The notes: a model not told the origin generated them from the sequence alone. Positions 1 through 11,181 are shown, counted from the stretch's first letter. The stretch: DNA of 64,000 nt from Schistocerca nitens (GCF_023898315.1 NC_064625.1:101294269-101358268), one strand, 5' to 3'. A program made the numbers and translations.

Positions 1-481
1 TTACAGCCGTGCAGATAAGACGCCTGTCATCTCGACTGCTAGTGATACGAGGCCGTTGGGATCCAGCACGGCGTTCCGTATTACCCTCCTGAACTCACCG
101 ATTCCATATTCTGCTAACAGTCATTGGATCTCGACCAACGCGAGCAGCAATGTCGCCATACTATAAACCGCAATTGCGATAGGCGACAAGCCGACCTTTA
201 TCAAAGTCGGAAACGTGATGATACGCATTTCTTCTCCTTACACAAAGCATGACAGCAACGTTTCATCAGGCAACGCCGGTCAACTGCTGTTTGTGTATGA
301 GAAATCGGTGGGGAACTTTCCTCATGTCAGCACGTTGTAGGTGTCGGCACCGGCGCCAGCCTTGTGTGAATGCTCTGAAGAGCTAATCATTTGCAAATCA
401 CACCATCTTCTTCCTGTCGGTTGAATTTCGCGTCTGTAGCACGTCATCTCCGTGGTGAAGCAATTTTAATGGCCAGTAGTG
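1..481 (-). mobile_element. Tc1-type DNA transposon, one end (cut by window edge)
   Basis: This is the N-terminal-coding end of a Tc1-type element in minus orientation. It closely matches the right part of the copy at 30458-31848 and the plus-strand copy at 61091-62170. The right terminus reads into AATTTTAATGGCCAGTAGTG next to a TA, the terminal sequence shared by the family. The reverse strand would encode the start of a transposase but is broken by indels, so it is inactive. The element ends only 72 bases before the splice acceptor of the first host exon in the window. Confidence 0.8.
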
Positions 482-553
482 TATAATACCGGTGCCGGTT
501 TTAACAGACCAGTTCTTCCCATCCCCATGCTGAGGCCAGACATATGCCCACAG

Positions 554-728
554 GAGCAAGCGTCCCGGTCCAGCGAGGAAGCGGCGGCCCTGCGGGAGGA
601 GGTGTCTCAGATCCACGCCGCCTTCGCCCGCCTGCTGGAGGCAGCCTCCGCCCCCGCCATCGACGCACTGGCGCGTCGGCTCCATCAGAACAGGGACCTG
701 CTGGCCGACATCGCCGCCGAGGGCGACG
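554..728 (+). CDS. Host gene, first exon in window (coiled-coil protein)
   Basis: Internal exon of the only host gene here; earlier exons lie outside the window. The acceptor is tatgcccacag before 554 and the donor is gtgagt at 729, leaving one base of a codon (phase 1). It encodes residues 1-58 of the visible protein, starting EQASRSSEEAAALREEV, with heptad-like leucine spacing and an RRLHQNRDLLADIAAEGD segment typical of a helical coiled coil. GC content is much higher than in the flanks. The split codon is completed as Gly by the exon at 6250. I do not recognise the family. Function is unknown; a cytoplasmic scaffold or cytoskeleton-linked role is only a guess from composition. Confidence 0.75.
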
Positions 729-819
729 GTGAGTCACTCCTGCCAGCAGTTTCAGCGTGGACCTGGTGCTACGAGTAAGGTCCAAATGGGAAACCAAGCT
801 GAAACATGGAAAGAGTATA

Positions 820-1545
820 CAGGGTGGTCCATTGATCGTGACTGGGCCAATTATATCTCACGAAATAAGCGTCAAACAAAAAAAACTACAAAGAACGAAA
901 CTTGTCTAGCTTGAAGGGGGGAACCAGATGGCGCTATGGTTGGCCCGCTAGATGGCGCTGCCATAGGTCAAACGTATATCAACTGCGTTTTTTAAAATAG
1001 AAACCCCCAGTTTTTATTACATATTCGTGTAGTACGAAAAGAAATATGTTTTTGTTGGACCACTTTTTTCGCTGTGTGATAGATGGTGCTGTAACAGTCA
1101 CAAACATATGGCTCACAATTTTAGACGAACAGTTAGTAACAGGTAGGTTTTTTAAATTAAAATACAGAACGTAGGTGCGTTTGAACATTTTATTTCGGTT
1201 GTTCCAAAGTGATACATGTACCTTTGTGAACTTATCATTTCTGAGAACGCATGCTGTTACAGCGTGATTACCTGTAAATACCACATTAATGCAATAAATG
1301 ATTAAAAATGATGTCCGTCAACCTCAATGCATTTTGCAGTACATGTAACGACTTTCCTCTCAACAGCGAGTAGTTCGCCTTACGTAATGTTTACACATAC
1401 ATTGACAATGCCGTTATTTTCGAGATCTCGATTCCATTTGTAACTCAATTGTTCCACTCGCAACGATTAATTGACAGCCTTCGTAATTTCGGCTTCATGC
1501 AATGTCGCTGGAAGATTATCTAATGTGAGCTAATATCTGTGTTTA
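820..1545. mobile_element. Mariner-like remnant, terminus CAGGGTGGTCCATTGAT
   Basis: The left end CAGGGTGGTCCATTGATCG follows a TA dinucleotide and matches the terminal repeats of the short element at 29567-29873, including the later CCAGATGGCGCTATGGTTGG stretch. Beyond about 1080 the sequence continues into what looks like decayed minus-strand transposase sequence rather than the internally deleted form seen at 29 kb. No opposite terminus was found; the element appears cut by the RTE LINE tail that begins near 1546. There is no usable open frame. Confidence 0.6.
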
Positions 1546-3002
1546 TCTTGTTGTTGTCTTCAGTCCTGAGACTGGTTTGATGCAGCTCTCCATGCTACTC
1601 TGTCCTCTGCAAGCTTCTTCATCTCCCAGTACCTACTGCAGCCTACAACCTTCTGAATCTGCTTAGTGTATTCATCTCTTGGTCTCCCTCTACGATTTTT
1701 ACCCTCCACGCTGCCCTCCAATACTAAACTGGTGATCCCTCGATGTCTCAGAACATGTCCTACCAACCGATCCCTTCTTCTAGTCAAGTTGTGCCACAAG
1801 CTCCTCTTCTCTCCAATTCTATTCAATACCTCATTAGTTATGTGATCTACCCATCTAATCTTCAGCATTCTTCTGTAGCACCACATTTTGAAAGCTTCTA
1901 TTCTCTTCTTGTCTAAACTATTTATCGTCCACGTTTCACTTCCATACATGGCTACACTCCATACAAATACTTTCAGAAACGACTTCCTGACATTTAAATC
2001 TATACTCGATGTTAGCAAATTTTTCTTCTTCAGAAACGCTTTCCTTGCCATTGCCAGTCTAATTTTTATATCCTCTCTACTTCGACCATCATCAGTTATT
2101 TTGCTCCCCAAATAGCAAAACTCCTTTACTACTTTAAGTGTATCATTTCCGAATCTAATTCCCTCAGCAATACCCGACTAAATTCGACTACATTCCATTA
2201 TCCTCGTTTTGCTTTTGTTGATGCTAATCTTATATCCTCCTTTCAAGACATTGTCCATTCCGTTCAACTGCTCTTCCAAGTCCTTTGCTGTCTCTGACAG
2301 AATTACAATGTCATCGGCGAACCTCAAAATTTTTATTTCTTCTCCATTGATTTTAATACCTACTCCGAATTTTTCTTTTCCTTGCTTTACTGCTTGCTCA
2401 ATATACAGATTTAACAACATCGGAGATAGGCTACAACCCTGTCTCACTTCCTTCCCAACCACTGCTTCCCTTTCATGCCCCTCGACTCTTGTAACTGCCA
2501 TCTGGTTTCTGTGCAAATTGTAAATAGCCTTTCGCTCCCTGTATTTTACCCCTGCCACCTTTGGAATTTGAAAGAGGTTATTCCAGTCAACACTGTCAAA
2601 AACTTTCTCTAAGTCTACAAATGCTAGAAATTTAGGTTTGCCTTTCCTTAATCTTTCTTCTAAGATAAGTCGTAAGGTCAATATTGCCTCACGTGTTCCA
2701 ACATTTCTACGGAATCCAAACTGATCTTCCCCGAGGTCCGCTTCTACCAGTTTTTCCATTCGTCTGTAAAGAATTCACGTTAGTATTTTGCAGCTGTGAC
2801 TTATTAAACTGATAGTTCGGTAATTTTCACATCTGTCACACCTGCTTTCTTGGGGATTGGAATTATTATATTCTTCTTGAAGGCTGAGGGTATTTCACCT
2901 GTCTCATACATCTTGCTCACTAAGTGGTAGAGTTTTGTCAGGGCTGGCTCTCCCAAGGCTATCACTAGTTCTAATGGAATGTTGTCTGCTCCCGGAGAAG
3001 GG
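1546..3002 (-). mobile_element. RTE-type LINE, 5'-truncated copy
   Basis: Minus-strand non-LTR retrotransposon fragment. Reading the reverse strand gives a reverse transcriptase segment (2178-2759) and then a C-terminal segment (1560-2111) with WSVAMYGSETW and RRDRLVGHVLRH, a block typical of RTE-type LINE C-termini. The copy ends at the low side in a short GTT-rich tail at 1548-1557, the RTE-style 3' end. Frames are broken between the two segments. It meets a second copy of the same family head-to-head near 3002. Confidence 0.85.
2178..2759 (-). pseudogene. RTE LINE reverse transcriptase fragment
   Basis: A 193-residue open stretch carrying reverse transcriptase motifs in order: FGFRRNVGTREAI, FVDLEKVFDSVDW (a catalytic Asp block), VRQGCSLSPMLLNLY, and FADDIVIL (the Y/F-x-D-D active-site box). 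The core motifs look intact, but upstream finger regions (2760-3000) and the downstream C-terminal region are separated by stops or frameshifts, so no full ORF2 protein can be made. It is the best preserved RTE polymerase segment in the window. Confidence 0.85.
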
Positions 3003-4518
3003 AGATGGACTTGAAGGCTGTATTATAGAAATGGAGGAGCACCTAGATGAGAATGATATGAGAGAGATTACTGCGAGAAGAATTTGACAGAGCTCTCAAA
3101 GACCTAAGTTGAAACAGAGCCCCTGACGACACTCTGTCAGAACTACTGATAGCCTTGGGAGAACCGGCCATCACAAAACTCTTCCATGTGGTACGCAAGA
3201 TGTATGAGACAGGCGAAATACCCTTAAACTTCAAGAAGAATATAAAATTTCATTTCCAAAGAAAGCAGGTGATGGCAGGTGCAAAAATTGCAGAACTATC
3301 ATTTTAGTGAGATATGGTTACAAAATACTAACACGAATTATTTATAGAATGGAAAAACTGTTAGAAACCTGATGTCAGGGAAGATTGCGGACAAATATAG
3401 GAACACGCAACACGATACTGACACTATGACCTATATTAGAAGAAAGGTTAAGGAAAGGCAAACCCACATCTATAACTTTTGTAGATTTAGATGACGATTT
3501 TGACACAGTTGACTGAAATACTATCTTTGAATTTCTGAAGTAGCAGGGGTAAAATACAGGGATTGAGTCGCTATTTACAACTTGTACAGAAACCAGACAG
3601 CAGTTATAAGAGTCGAGGGGCATGAAAGGGATGCAGTCGTTGAGAAGGGAGTGAAACAGGGTTGTCGCCGATCCCCAATGAATTTTAATCTGTAAAGGGA
3701 ACCAAAGAAAAATTTGGAGTAGGAGTTAATGTTCAGGGAGAAGAAATACGATGACATTGTAATTCTGTCAGAGACAGCAAAGCACTTGGGAGAGCAGTTG
3801 AACGGAATGGACAGTGTCTTTAAAGGAGGGTGTAACATGAACATCAACAAAAACAGGACAAGGATAATTGAATGTAGTCGAATTAAATCAGGTGATGCTA
3901 AGTGAATTATATTAGGAAATAAGATAATTAAAATAGTAGATAGTATTCGGGGAAAAAAATAACTGAAGATGGCTGAAGAAGAGAGGATATAAAATGTACA
4001 CTGGTAATGGCAAGAAAAGCGTTTCTGACGGAGAGAAATTGGTTAAAATCGAACGTAGGTTTAAGTGTTAGAAGGTCTTTTCTGAAGGTAATTGTCTGAA
4101 GTGTAGCCATGTAAGGAAGTGAAACGTGGACGATAAACAGTTTAGTCAAGAAGCTTTTGCAATGTTGTCCTACAGAATAGTGCTGAAGATTAGATGGGTA
4201 GATCACGTAACTAATGAATAAGTACTGGATAGAATTGATGAGAAAAGAAATTTGTGGCACAACTTGATTAGAAGATGGGATTGGTTGATAGGACACATTC
4301 TGAGAGGTCAAGGGATTACGAATTTACTACTGGAGGGAAGTGTGGGCGGTTTGGTAGCGGGAGACCAAGAGACGAATACAGTAAGAAGATTCAACAGGAT
4401 GTGGGTTGCAGTAGTTATTTGGAGATGAAGAAGCTTGCAGAGGATAGAGTGGCATAGAGAGCTGCATCAAACCAGTTTTCGAACTGAAGACGACAACAAC
4501 AACAACAACAACAACAAG
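3003..4518 (+). mobile_element. RTE-type LINE, decayed plus-strand copy
   Basis: The same family as the neighbour at 1546-3002 but in the opposite orientation and more diverged. Translated pieces include ALGEPAITKLFHVVRKMYET, DDIVILSETAKHL and RPRDEYSKKIQQDVG, interrupted by many stops. It ends in an (AAC)n tail at 4493-4517, mirroring the GTT tail of the minus copy. The catalytic FADD box has lost its first residues. It is a dead copy. Confidence 0.85.
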
Positions 4519-5339
4519 CTGCAAATCGGCATAGCTAATCGAACGCCCCACAAACAATGAAACGCGCATGTGTACCTACTCCCGACATGCCTTCCTCGTC
4601 AAACAGCGCCTCTGGATTGGTATTGTTACAGTCTTCTGTTTACAGAGTCAGTTCTAAATGTTTAAAACAACCGAGGGATGAGAGTATAAGCAGTACAAGC
4701 GCTTTCTTAAGGGAACTGAATAACTGAATGTTATGGTCAGTTGGTCTGTGTATAGTTGTAGGTATGGTCAGAGATTGTAGGGCCCCTGCATTACTTTTTA
4801 TAATATATTAAAATACTTATACTCCTTATATTTTAAAACAGTTTATAGTAAAACAGGTACAAGTACAAAAACATTTTATTTACCATACCATATTTTGAAG
4901 ATTTTTTGGTATAACAAACATGACAGACATAGTACAGTATATCTCCAAGAAAGTTTACATTTGATGTGCCAAAATAAAACAGGGTTTAAAGTCTATTGAC
5001 AAAATCTTTATTTATTAATGAAACCCCCTCAGGAAGGGGGTGGGGGAACAATAGGCTAAGTGTGGTGATATGGAAAACCACTTAACAGAACAATAGGCTA
5101 AGGACCTGTCAATCAGAGGAGAACAATAGGTTAAGTATCTGTCAGTCAAAGGAGAACAATAGCTTTGCCGCTGAGTGCATACCTGCCCCTGATGTAGGCA
5201 ACCCGCACTAACAAATGCGCCCATACGAAGATTGTCACCCTACTTCCATTCACTATCAACAAGACACATGCACAAGACCCATGTCCCACTTGCTTGCAGA
5301 AAGTGTCAGACACAAACGAGGTTTGTGAGAAAAATAATG
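4519..5339. other. Intronic sequence with a short tandem repeat
   Basis: No gene is supported here. It is mostly AT-rich. At about 5089-5160 a 33-base unit built on AGAACAATAGG-TTAAG and CTGTCAGTCA is repeated, with the start of a third unit at 5156 and a related copy near 5047. Open frames here are short and have no recognisable motifs. Confidence 0.5.
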
Positions 5340-6055
5340 AGTCTGAATTATTTATCTGTCAAAGTTTTAATTTTTTTCAAAGTAGTTCCTTTTGGTAGCT
5401 AAACATCGGCGGAGTCATCTTTCTCAGTCTTGGTAGCAGTGGAGGCTTCAACTGGTAGGGCTTTTAACATGTCAAGCACACTCATTTGAAATTTCTCCAG
5501 AGTCCCAAAATGACTTTCTTTCAAGACATTTTCCAGTTTTGAGAAATAAAGGTCACAAAAACTCAGATCAGGTGAATAGGGTGTCTGTAGGACAACAGGA
5601 ATGGCATTACTTGATGGACGTGGCTGTATGACGAGGGGCATTGTCATGATGGAGAATCCTTTTCCGCAATGTCCGACCTCACTCGGTTCACCATCATCTT
5701 GAGCCTTTCAAGGACGTCTTTGTACTTGGTTGACAGTTTGTCCTGGAGAGACAGTCTCAGAAGACCACAGACACATTTGAAGTTTTCGTCAATTTTTTAA
5801 GTTAGTCTCTCTGAATGAGATTAATCTTCGATGTGTTCTCGACCTCCCAAAAAATGATTTGTGCCAGCGAAAAACTTGTGCTCTTGGTAAAGAATGTTCA
5901 CCATAGTTCTGTCTCAACTTTTCAAAGGTCACACTCGCGATTTAACACAAAACGTTATGGCAAAATGTTGCTCTAAATTCCGCTGTTCCATTTCCGTAAC
6001 ATGTAACAGAAACACGGCTTCATCAAAGGGCGCTCTCAAAAATCACGTGATGGCT
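5340..6055 (-). pseudogene. Decayed mariner transposase
   Basis: The reverse strand contains a mariner-type C-terminus: LQTPYSPDLSFCDLYFSKL, matching the family signature around the third catalytic Asp (YSPDLxxxDYxLF), followed by VLKESHFGTLEKFQMSVLDM. Further upstream (5700-6000) are scraps of the N-terminal half with frameshifts. The 82-residue piece at 5399-5647 is the longest open part. I could not place the terminal repeats with confidence. Confidence 0.65.
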
Positions 6056-6249
6056 GTAGGGAGTGGGAACTTGGACTGAGCGTCTGGAAGGGACGACACA
6101 CCGGAGTACAAGTTGAGCAACACAGCGTTGCCAGATCGCTCGCAGTGTTGTCAGTCTCATTACTTTTCTCGCACACCTCGTACACCCAGTTGGAAAGGGA
6201 ACAGCACTGTGGGGATACCCTGTGGAGACAGTTTGCTTTCGTGTCACAG

Positions 6250-6476
6250 GGGCAGCAGCACTGTCTCGCACGCTGATGGAGCTCGCGGCGCAGGCGGAAG
6301 CTGCAGACGCAGCGGCGCCTGAGCCGACTGTGGATGCTGATCGTGCAGACACAGACGTAGACGCCGCAGCAGCGCCGGCCACATCGGCCGCTGGCAACAC
6401 TGACGACGCTCCCACCAGCGTCACACCAACGATGGACCGCACGGAGATCGTCACCAATCTGCCCAAGGTCTGGAAG
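6250..6476 (+). CDS. Host gene, exon 2 in window
   Basis: The acceptor tttcgtgtcacag ends at 6249 and the donor gtgagt starts at 6477. The first two bases complete a Gly codon with the last base of the exon at 728, and the end is phase 0. It encodes residues 60-134: a short helix (AAALSRTLMELAAQ), then a low-complexity Ala/Asp/Thr-rich linker, ending TEIVTNLPKVWK. The open frame carries on past the donor through a SINE, so the GT and the exon-like codon use define the end. The Ala-rich linker is probably disordered and may vary between alleles. Confidence 0.75.
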
Positions 6477-6619
6477 GTGAGTACCGCAGCTCCTCAAATT
6501 GGAGAACAATGGAGCCAGTCACACTTAACAAAATATCCTGGGCTATTAGCCCTTGGTCAGATGAATTTCTTGTTGACGCCCACGTTTCGTCCTCATCTCT
6601 GGAGGACAACTCCAGGGGA

Positions 6620-6844
6620 TTGGATTGTTTGGGGGAAGAGACCAAACAGCGAGGTCATCGGTGTCATTGGATTAGGGAAGGATGGGGAAGGATGTCAGCT
6701 GTGCCCTTTCAAAGGAACCATCCCGGCATTTGCCTGGAGCGGTTTAGGAAAATCTAAATCAGGATGGCCGGACGCGGGATTGAACCGTCGTCCTCCTGAA
6801 TGCGAGTCCAGTGTGCTAACCACTGCACCACCTCGCTCGGTGGT
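6620..6844 (-). mobile_element. tRNA-derived SINE (head at the right end)
   Basis: Bounded exactly by the 12-base duplication AACTCCAGGGGA (6608-6619 and 6845-6856). On the minus strand the head reads GGTGGTGCAGTGGTTAGCAC (A-box-like) followed about 35 bases later by GGTTCAATCC (B-box-like), the internal Pol III promoter of a tRNA-derived SINE. The body contains TTTAGATTTTCC. It sits 143 bases past the host exon donor at 6477. An old head of the same type lies at 32375-32455. Confidence 0.85.
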
Positions 6845-6988
6845 AACTCCAGGGGAGGCTGTGGCTTTTCTTTACACGTAACGACATGGTTGACAAAATA
6901 TAAAAATATATTTAATAGATTAATTGTTTTCTGATAAGGAAAGCTTTTCCATGATAAATTTCGTAATCGTTTTAACTCTTAATATTAA

Positions 6989-7145
6989 ACAATGGAAAAT
7001 CCAGGATGAAATGTAACAATACGAGAGAAGGAAAGTTGCTACTCACCATATAGTGGAGATGCTGAGTCGTGATAGGCACACAAGAAAAGATTTACACAAT
7101 TATAGCTTTCGGCCATTAAGGCTTTTGTCAGCAGTATACACGCAT

Positions 7146-7187
<42 letters not shown>

Positions 7188-7276
7188 AAGCAAACGCAAC
7201 TTGCACACATGTTTGCAGTCTCAGAGAAATGAAACCACAGTTCTCAGAGACTGCAGGCGTGTGTGCAAGTTGCGTT

Positions 7277-7332
<56 letters not shown>

Positions 7333-7451
7333 TACTGCTGACAAAGGCCTTAATGGCTGAAAGCTATAATTGTGTGAATCTTTTTGTTGTGCCCATCGCG
7401 ACTCAGCATCTCCACTATATGGTTAGTAGCAACTTCCCTTCTCTGGAATTG
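6989..7451. mobile_element. Fold-back element with (CA)n and (TG)n arms
   Basis: Nearly the whole 463 bases form an inverted repeat. The left arm has GAAAGTTGCTACTCACCATA, TATAGCTTTCGGCCATTAAG, then (CA)n at 7146-7185; the right arm has the complements in reverse order with (TG)n at 7279-7331. The spacer holds a second small palindrome around CTCAGAGA. Both sides carry TAACTCTTAATATTAA (6973-6988 and 7452-7467), a 16-base target duplication. No coding capacity: long frames here are translations of the dinucleotide runs. Confidence 0.8.
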
Positions 7452-7596
7452 TAACTCTTAATATTAAGAGTTAATATTAATTTTTTTAAATAAATTTCCG
7501 CTATTTCACTGTTAATTGTTCATTTATTGTACACAGTGATGATTTCGGCTTTGTAGCCATTCTCAAGTGCATGACGAACTGAAAAATGTTAAAATA

Positions 7597-8239
7597 CCGG
7601 CTGATCAAAAAATCGTATAAATTTGAAAACTTAATAAACCACGGAATAATTTAGACAGAGAGGTAAAAATTGACACACGTGCTTGGAATGACATGGGGTT
7701 TTATTAGAAAAAAAAAAAAAAACCCCTCATATTGCTAGACGCGTGAAAGATCTCTTGAGCGCGTCGTTTGGTGATGATCGTGTGCTCAGCCGCCACTTTC
7801 GTCATGCTTCGCCTCCCAGGTCCCCAGACGTCAGTCCGTGCGATTATTGGCTTTGGCGTTACCTAAAGTAGCAAGTGTATCGTGATCGTCCGACATCTCT
7901 AGGGATGCTGAAAGACAACATCCGACGCCAATACCTCACCATAACTCCAGACATGCTTTCCAGTGCTGTTCACAACATTACTCCTCGACTACAGCTATTG
8001 TTGAGGAATGATGGTGGACATATTGAGCGTTTCGTGTAAAGAACATGTAATTATGCTAATTATTGCTATTCTGATCAGATAAAGCGCCATCTGTCGGACA
8101 TTTTTTGAACGTTTGTATTTTTTTGGCTCTAATAAACCCCATGTCATTCCAAGCATGTGTGTCAATTTGTACTTCTCTATCTACATTATTCCGTGATTTA
8201 TTCAGTTTTCAAATTTATACTGACTTTTTGATCACCCGG
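7597..8239 (+). mobile_element. Tc1/mariner-superfamily element, internally deleted, 110-base inverted ends
   Basis: Inverted ends of about 110 bases, beginning CCGGCTGATCAAAAA at 7597 and ending with its complement at 8239, each next to TA. Inside, 7760-8037 encodes a C-terminal transposase piece (PDVSPCDYWLW, then RNDGGHIERFV and a stop), typical of the third catalytic region. The N-terminal two thirds are gone, so it is non-autonomous. One internal stop follows the LWRYLK segment. Confidence 0.8.
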
Positions 8240-8539
8240 TATGTCTGACCTGTCTGTGACATGTCATCGTCGTGAATACTTTTCTCGTCTTATAGACCAC
8301 TTGTCGTATTATAGGATACGAGTACCTATCCAAGATAGGAAATATGGCTGACGTTTTGCGCTATGAGAAATCCTTATGGGGGAATGACATAGTGACGGTC
8401 GAAAAAACACGAAACTTATGATTACGAAATTCGAATGTATATACATTGACGAATTATTCCCCAAAATATTATGGGCGAACTCCAAAAAGTAACGATTCAG
8501 TGAGCCTTTGAAGCGGCACGGCACGAATCAGCGTTAGAA

Positions 8540-8964
8540 AGCCGGTTGCCGCAAGTCGTTATCGAAGACATCACCACAATTTATACCGATTTGAGTAAAC
8601 CTGATTTTCTTGAGCCTTGTTTGGTCGGTGTTACTCAAAATGTGAACGAATGTTTCAATAGTCTCACTTGGAGATACGCTCCAAAAATGAAATCCAGCCG
8701 AAGTGCTACTGTCAACATTTGTTTCAAATCTGGCCGTATGTCTGTTAAGTGTAGGCCATGCACGTGGCACATGCCCTTCAAATCAAAATCGGCGGTGAAA
8801 TGCGCCCATTCTGTGAAGATACGGAAGCCAGTAGCGGTGCGCTCAGCGACGAAAAGGGCTTTGAGGACGAAAATGAGAGCTTATCAGGTCAAAGTAGCAG
8901 AAAGCGACCATCCACCAGCCGGAACGATAGTTATTATACAGCAGGCGTCGACAATATCCTGTAA
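8540..8964 (+). pseudogene. Fragment resembling a Mutator-like transposase C-terminal region
   Basis: Two overlapping frames join by a frameshift near 8755. The first has DFLEPCLVGVTQNVNECFNS followed by LTWRYAPK, recalling the NPNESFNS-x-xW-x-x-PK block I know from insect Mutator-like transposases. The second has HVAHALQIKIGGEMRPFCED and ends YYTAGVDNIL, like the YxPGxDD ending of that family. About 140 residues remain. Recognition is from memory of the motif only; alternatives are a captured gene scrap or another repeat. Confidence 0.4.
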
Positions 8965-9552
8965 GTTTCAAGCTTTCTCCCTTTTTTTGTATGATAAATA
9001 CTTGTCAAACTTAATACGTGTTTTTCTCAGAACCACGTTGTTCGGCATTTTCAGTAGATTTTAATGAATTTTGGTCTCCCTTGAAGCAAACTGAATTCTC
9101 TTCAGTTCATCGTAGCCGATTTTTTTATGTCAATAATTAATATTTTTTTGGCCAAAAAAGAGGGCTCTAAATGCGGCAATTTTTTAAAATGTCTATAATT
9201 TCGCCATTTTTTTTTCAAATCCCTACAAGAACTAAAATTACATCTGTAAGGATCCAGGTGATACGTTAATGTCATGTTTCGGATAACCACAACAGGAGTT
9301 ACAGCGACAACCGCCGATCTACCTCCTTTCAGAGCTGCCTCGAGAAAGTCCCAATTACACAGAGAAGAAATTAATATTTTTCAATACAAAAATACCTACA
9401 CAAACTTCAATGTATGCTTTATTCATTGGAGCAAACACCATTTGTCTACTACATTCCGCTACGGAGAAAAAAAATCCTGAATCTGAGCAATATTTTCACC
9501 CGTCACCCTGCCATTCCCCCTTAATATACAATGTTGGAGTTTTTAACCTCTA
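8965..9552. other. Unassigned intronic sequence
   Basis: AT-rich with homopolymer T tracts and short open frames lacking motifs. It may be the 3' continuation of the Mutator-like scrap, but I see no terminal repeats. Confidence 0.4.
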
Positions 9553-10340
9553 GGGGCGGACAATCCGGACATTTGTCCGGGACGCCAAAATTTAAGAGCG
9601 GGCCTGTTGCTGCGCAATCGAGAGCGTCTGTTTGATTTTCGCCGCCCCCTGCGTTGGCAAAGTATCTGCGCTCGCTCCGAGACATCACTGTCGCGGTTAG
9701 GCGAGAGGCAGTCATGTCTCATTCGCATAAGAATTCGCCATAATAATAAAAAGAAACCTCTCATAAGAAGCACGAGATGAACCTGTCAAATTTCCAAAAG
9801 AACAAAGAAAATACTTTTTTAAAATTTTAAAATCGTCCAAGCACTAAATGCACTAGATGACAGATTTGGACTGCTTAGTAATTATAGTAACTATTAGCAA
9901 TAATTGTCTAATATATATGATTAAAATGCCATGTCGAAAGAAATGCCACTAAAACAGTTTGAGCATTTAGAATGTATTTTAACTGATGGTTATTCTGTTG
10001 ACATAAATGGGGTATAATTAACAGAGAAAATTTCAGCAGTATCTGCGCCTTTGAGCGAAAAAGAAACTGAACTTAATTACAAATTGAAATTTTGCCCCAA
10101 ATCTTACTAGTCCTTTTAGTGTATTGCTAATGACGCCAATAACTGCAGCAAGTGGCGAAGTTAAAATTAACTAAAAACTTTTCTTCTACAGAAAATCGTC
10201 TTAATGGTTTGGTGATTTTGACAGTTGAGTATGGAATTGATGATCAAGGAAATTTAAGAGACCAGAAGCAAAGAAAAAAAAACGTTTCTTGTAATTTTAG
10301 CGCAGTAGAGGTTATACTGTTTTGTTTTCAAAATGATGAC
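9553..10340 (+). pseudogene. Probable hAT-type transposase remnant
   Basis: The end of this stretch (10150-10290) reads KLTKNFSSTENRLNGLVILT and then VEYGI, like the C-terminal dimerisation tail (xxRLNGLAxLSIE) of hAT/ZMYM1-like proteins. The region before it has only broken frames. A GGGGCGG-CAAT-TTTGTC-GGGACG motif at 9553 recurs in the same direction at about 10520, so the ends are not clear inverted repeats. A weak call. Confidence 0.35.
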
Positions 10341-10896
10341 TATTAAAAACGTAAAAGTTATATCGTAAACAGTTTCTAGCTAGGTACAGATATTTCTTAA
10401 CTAATTTCTGCTGTTTTGTACTGCTTGATTATCAATGTTATGTGTTTCTTTCTAAAAATATGTTCTTATTAAAATTTAAATAAAATGATTTGATTTTTAT
10501 TGGATATACATGTATATATTGAGGAGCGGCAATTTGTCTTTTTTCTGGGACGACGTAACTGTTAAAGTAGGTCCTATCTCATTGCGCATATCTTTTAATT
10601 ACGTTCTGAACTACACTGTAGTAGTTCTTTCTATGTCTGGTCGACGCTCCTTCGAGCTATGTTATTTGGTGGTGGCAAACCATGTTAAAGTTATTTTCAT
10701 CCTTAAGTATTGCACATCGGGGTATATTCTACCGTAAATTAAATTTTCCCTCAGGTGTTGTTAACTAAGTATTAGTATAAGTTGAAAAGCAAGCCCTAAA
10801 CATAAGTAAGTGTTTGTGTAACATAAACTACAGTGTATTGAGATGTTTACTCAGGGTTGTATCGCAAACAGCTATATGCGAACCTGGTCTGTTATA
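10341..10896. other. Unassigned intronic sequence
   Basis: No gene is supported; AT-rich. It includes the second copy (about 10520) of the GGAGCGGCAATTTGTC motif noted at 9553. Confidence 0.4.
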
Positions 10897-11181
10897 CAGA
10901 GGGGTCCAAGAAAATGTACCCACTATTTAAAAGTCCATGACTGGCAAACTAACTGAGGGAGTTGTCTCATCTTTGGTAGTGTAATAGTTTGTAGTTCCAG
11001 CAATCGCCACACAAGCGTTGTATTGCGTTGTTTTGTTTTGTCAGATGACAGTCGCCAGATTGTCAGTGTTTTGTTCTTAGTTGCACCTAGTTACTCGAGT
11101 AAAGACGGGTGGCGCAAGGCTTACATTGATGAAAGGAAGTCAGTTATGAAGTGGTATTTTAAATACGAAAACATTAATGAG

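Noticed and set aside
501-797. Arg/Pro-rich minus-strand frame opposite exon 1
   Set aside because: Antisense shadow of a GC-rich exon; similar shadows occur opposite exons 3, 4, 5, 6, 7 and 8.
6222-6881. A 219-residue continuous open frame
   Set aside because: Only the part to 6476 is host coding; the rest reads through a GT donor and a SINE bounded by AACTCCAGGGGA.
7144-7341. Open frames of repeated Thr-His and Cys-Val
   Set aside because: They are translations of the (CA)n and (TG)n runs in the fold-back element.
9553-10560. hAT element with defined inverted ends
   Set aside because: The similar motifs at 9553 and about 10520 are in the same direction, not inverted; only the coding scrap is kept, at low confidence.
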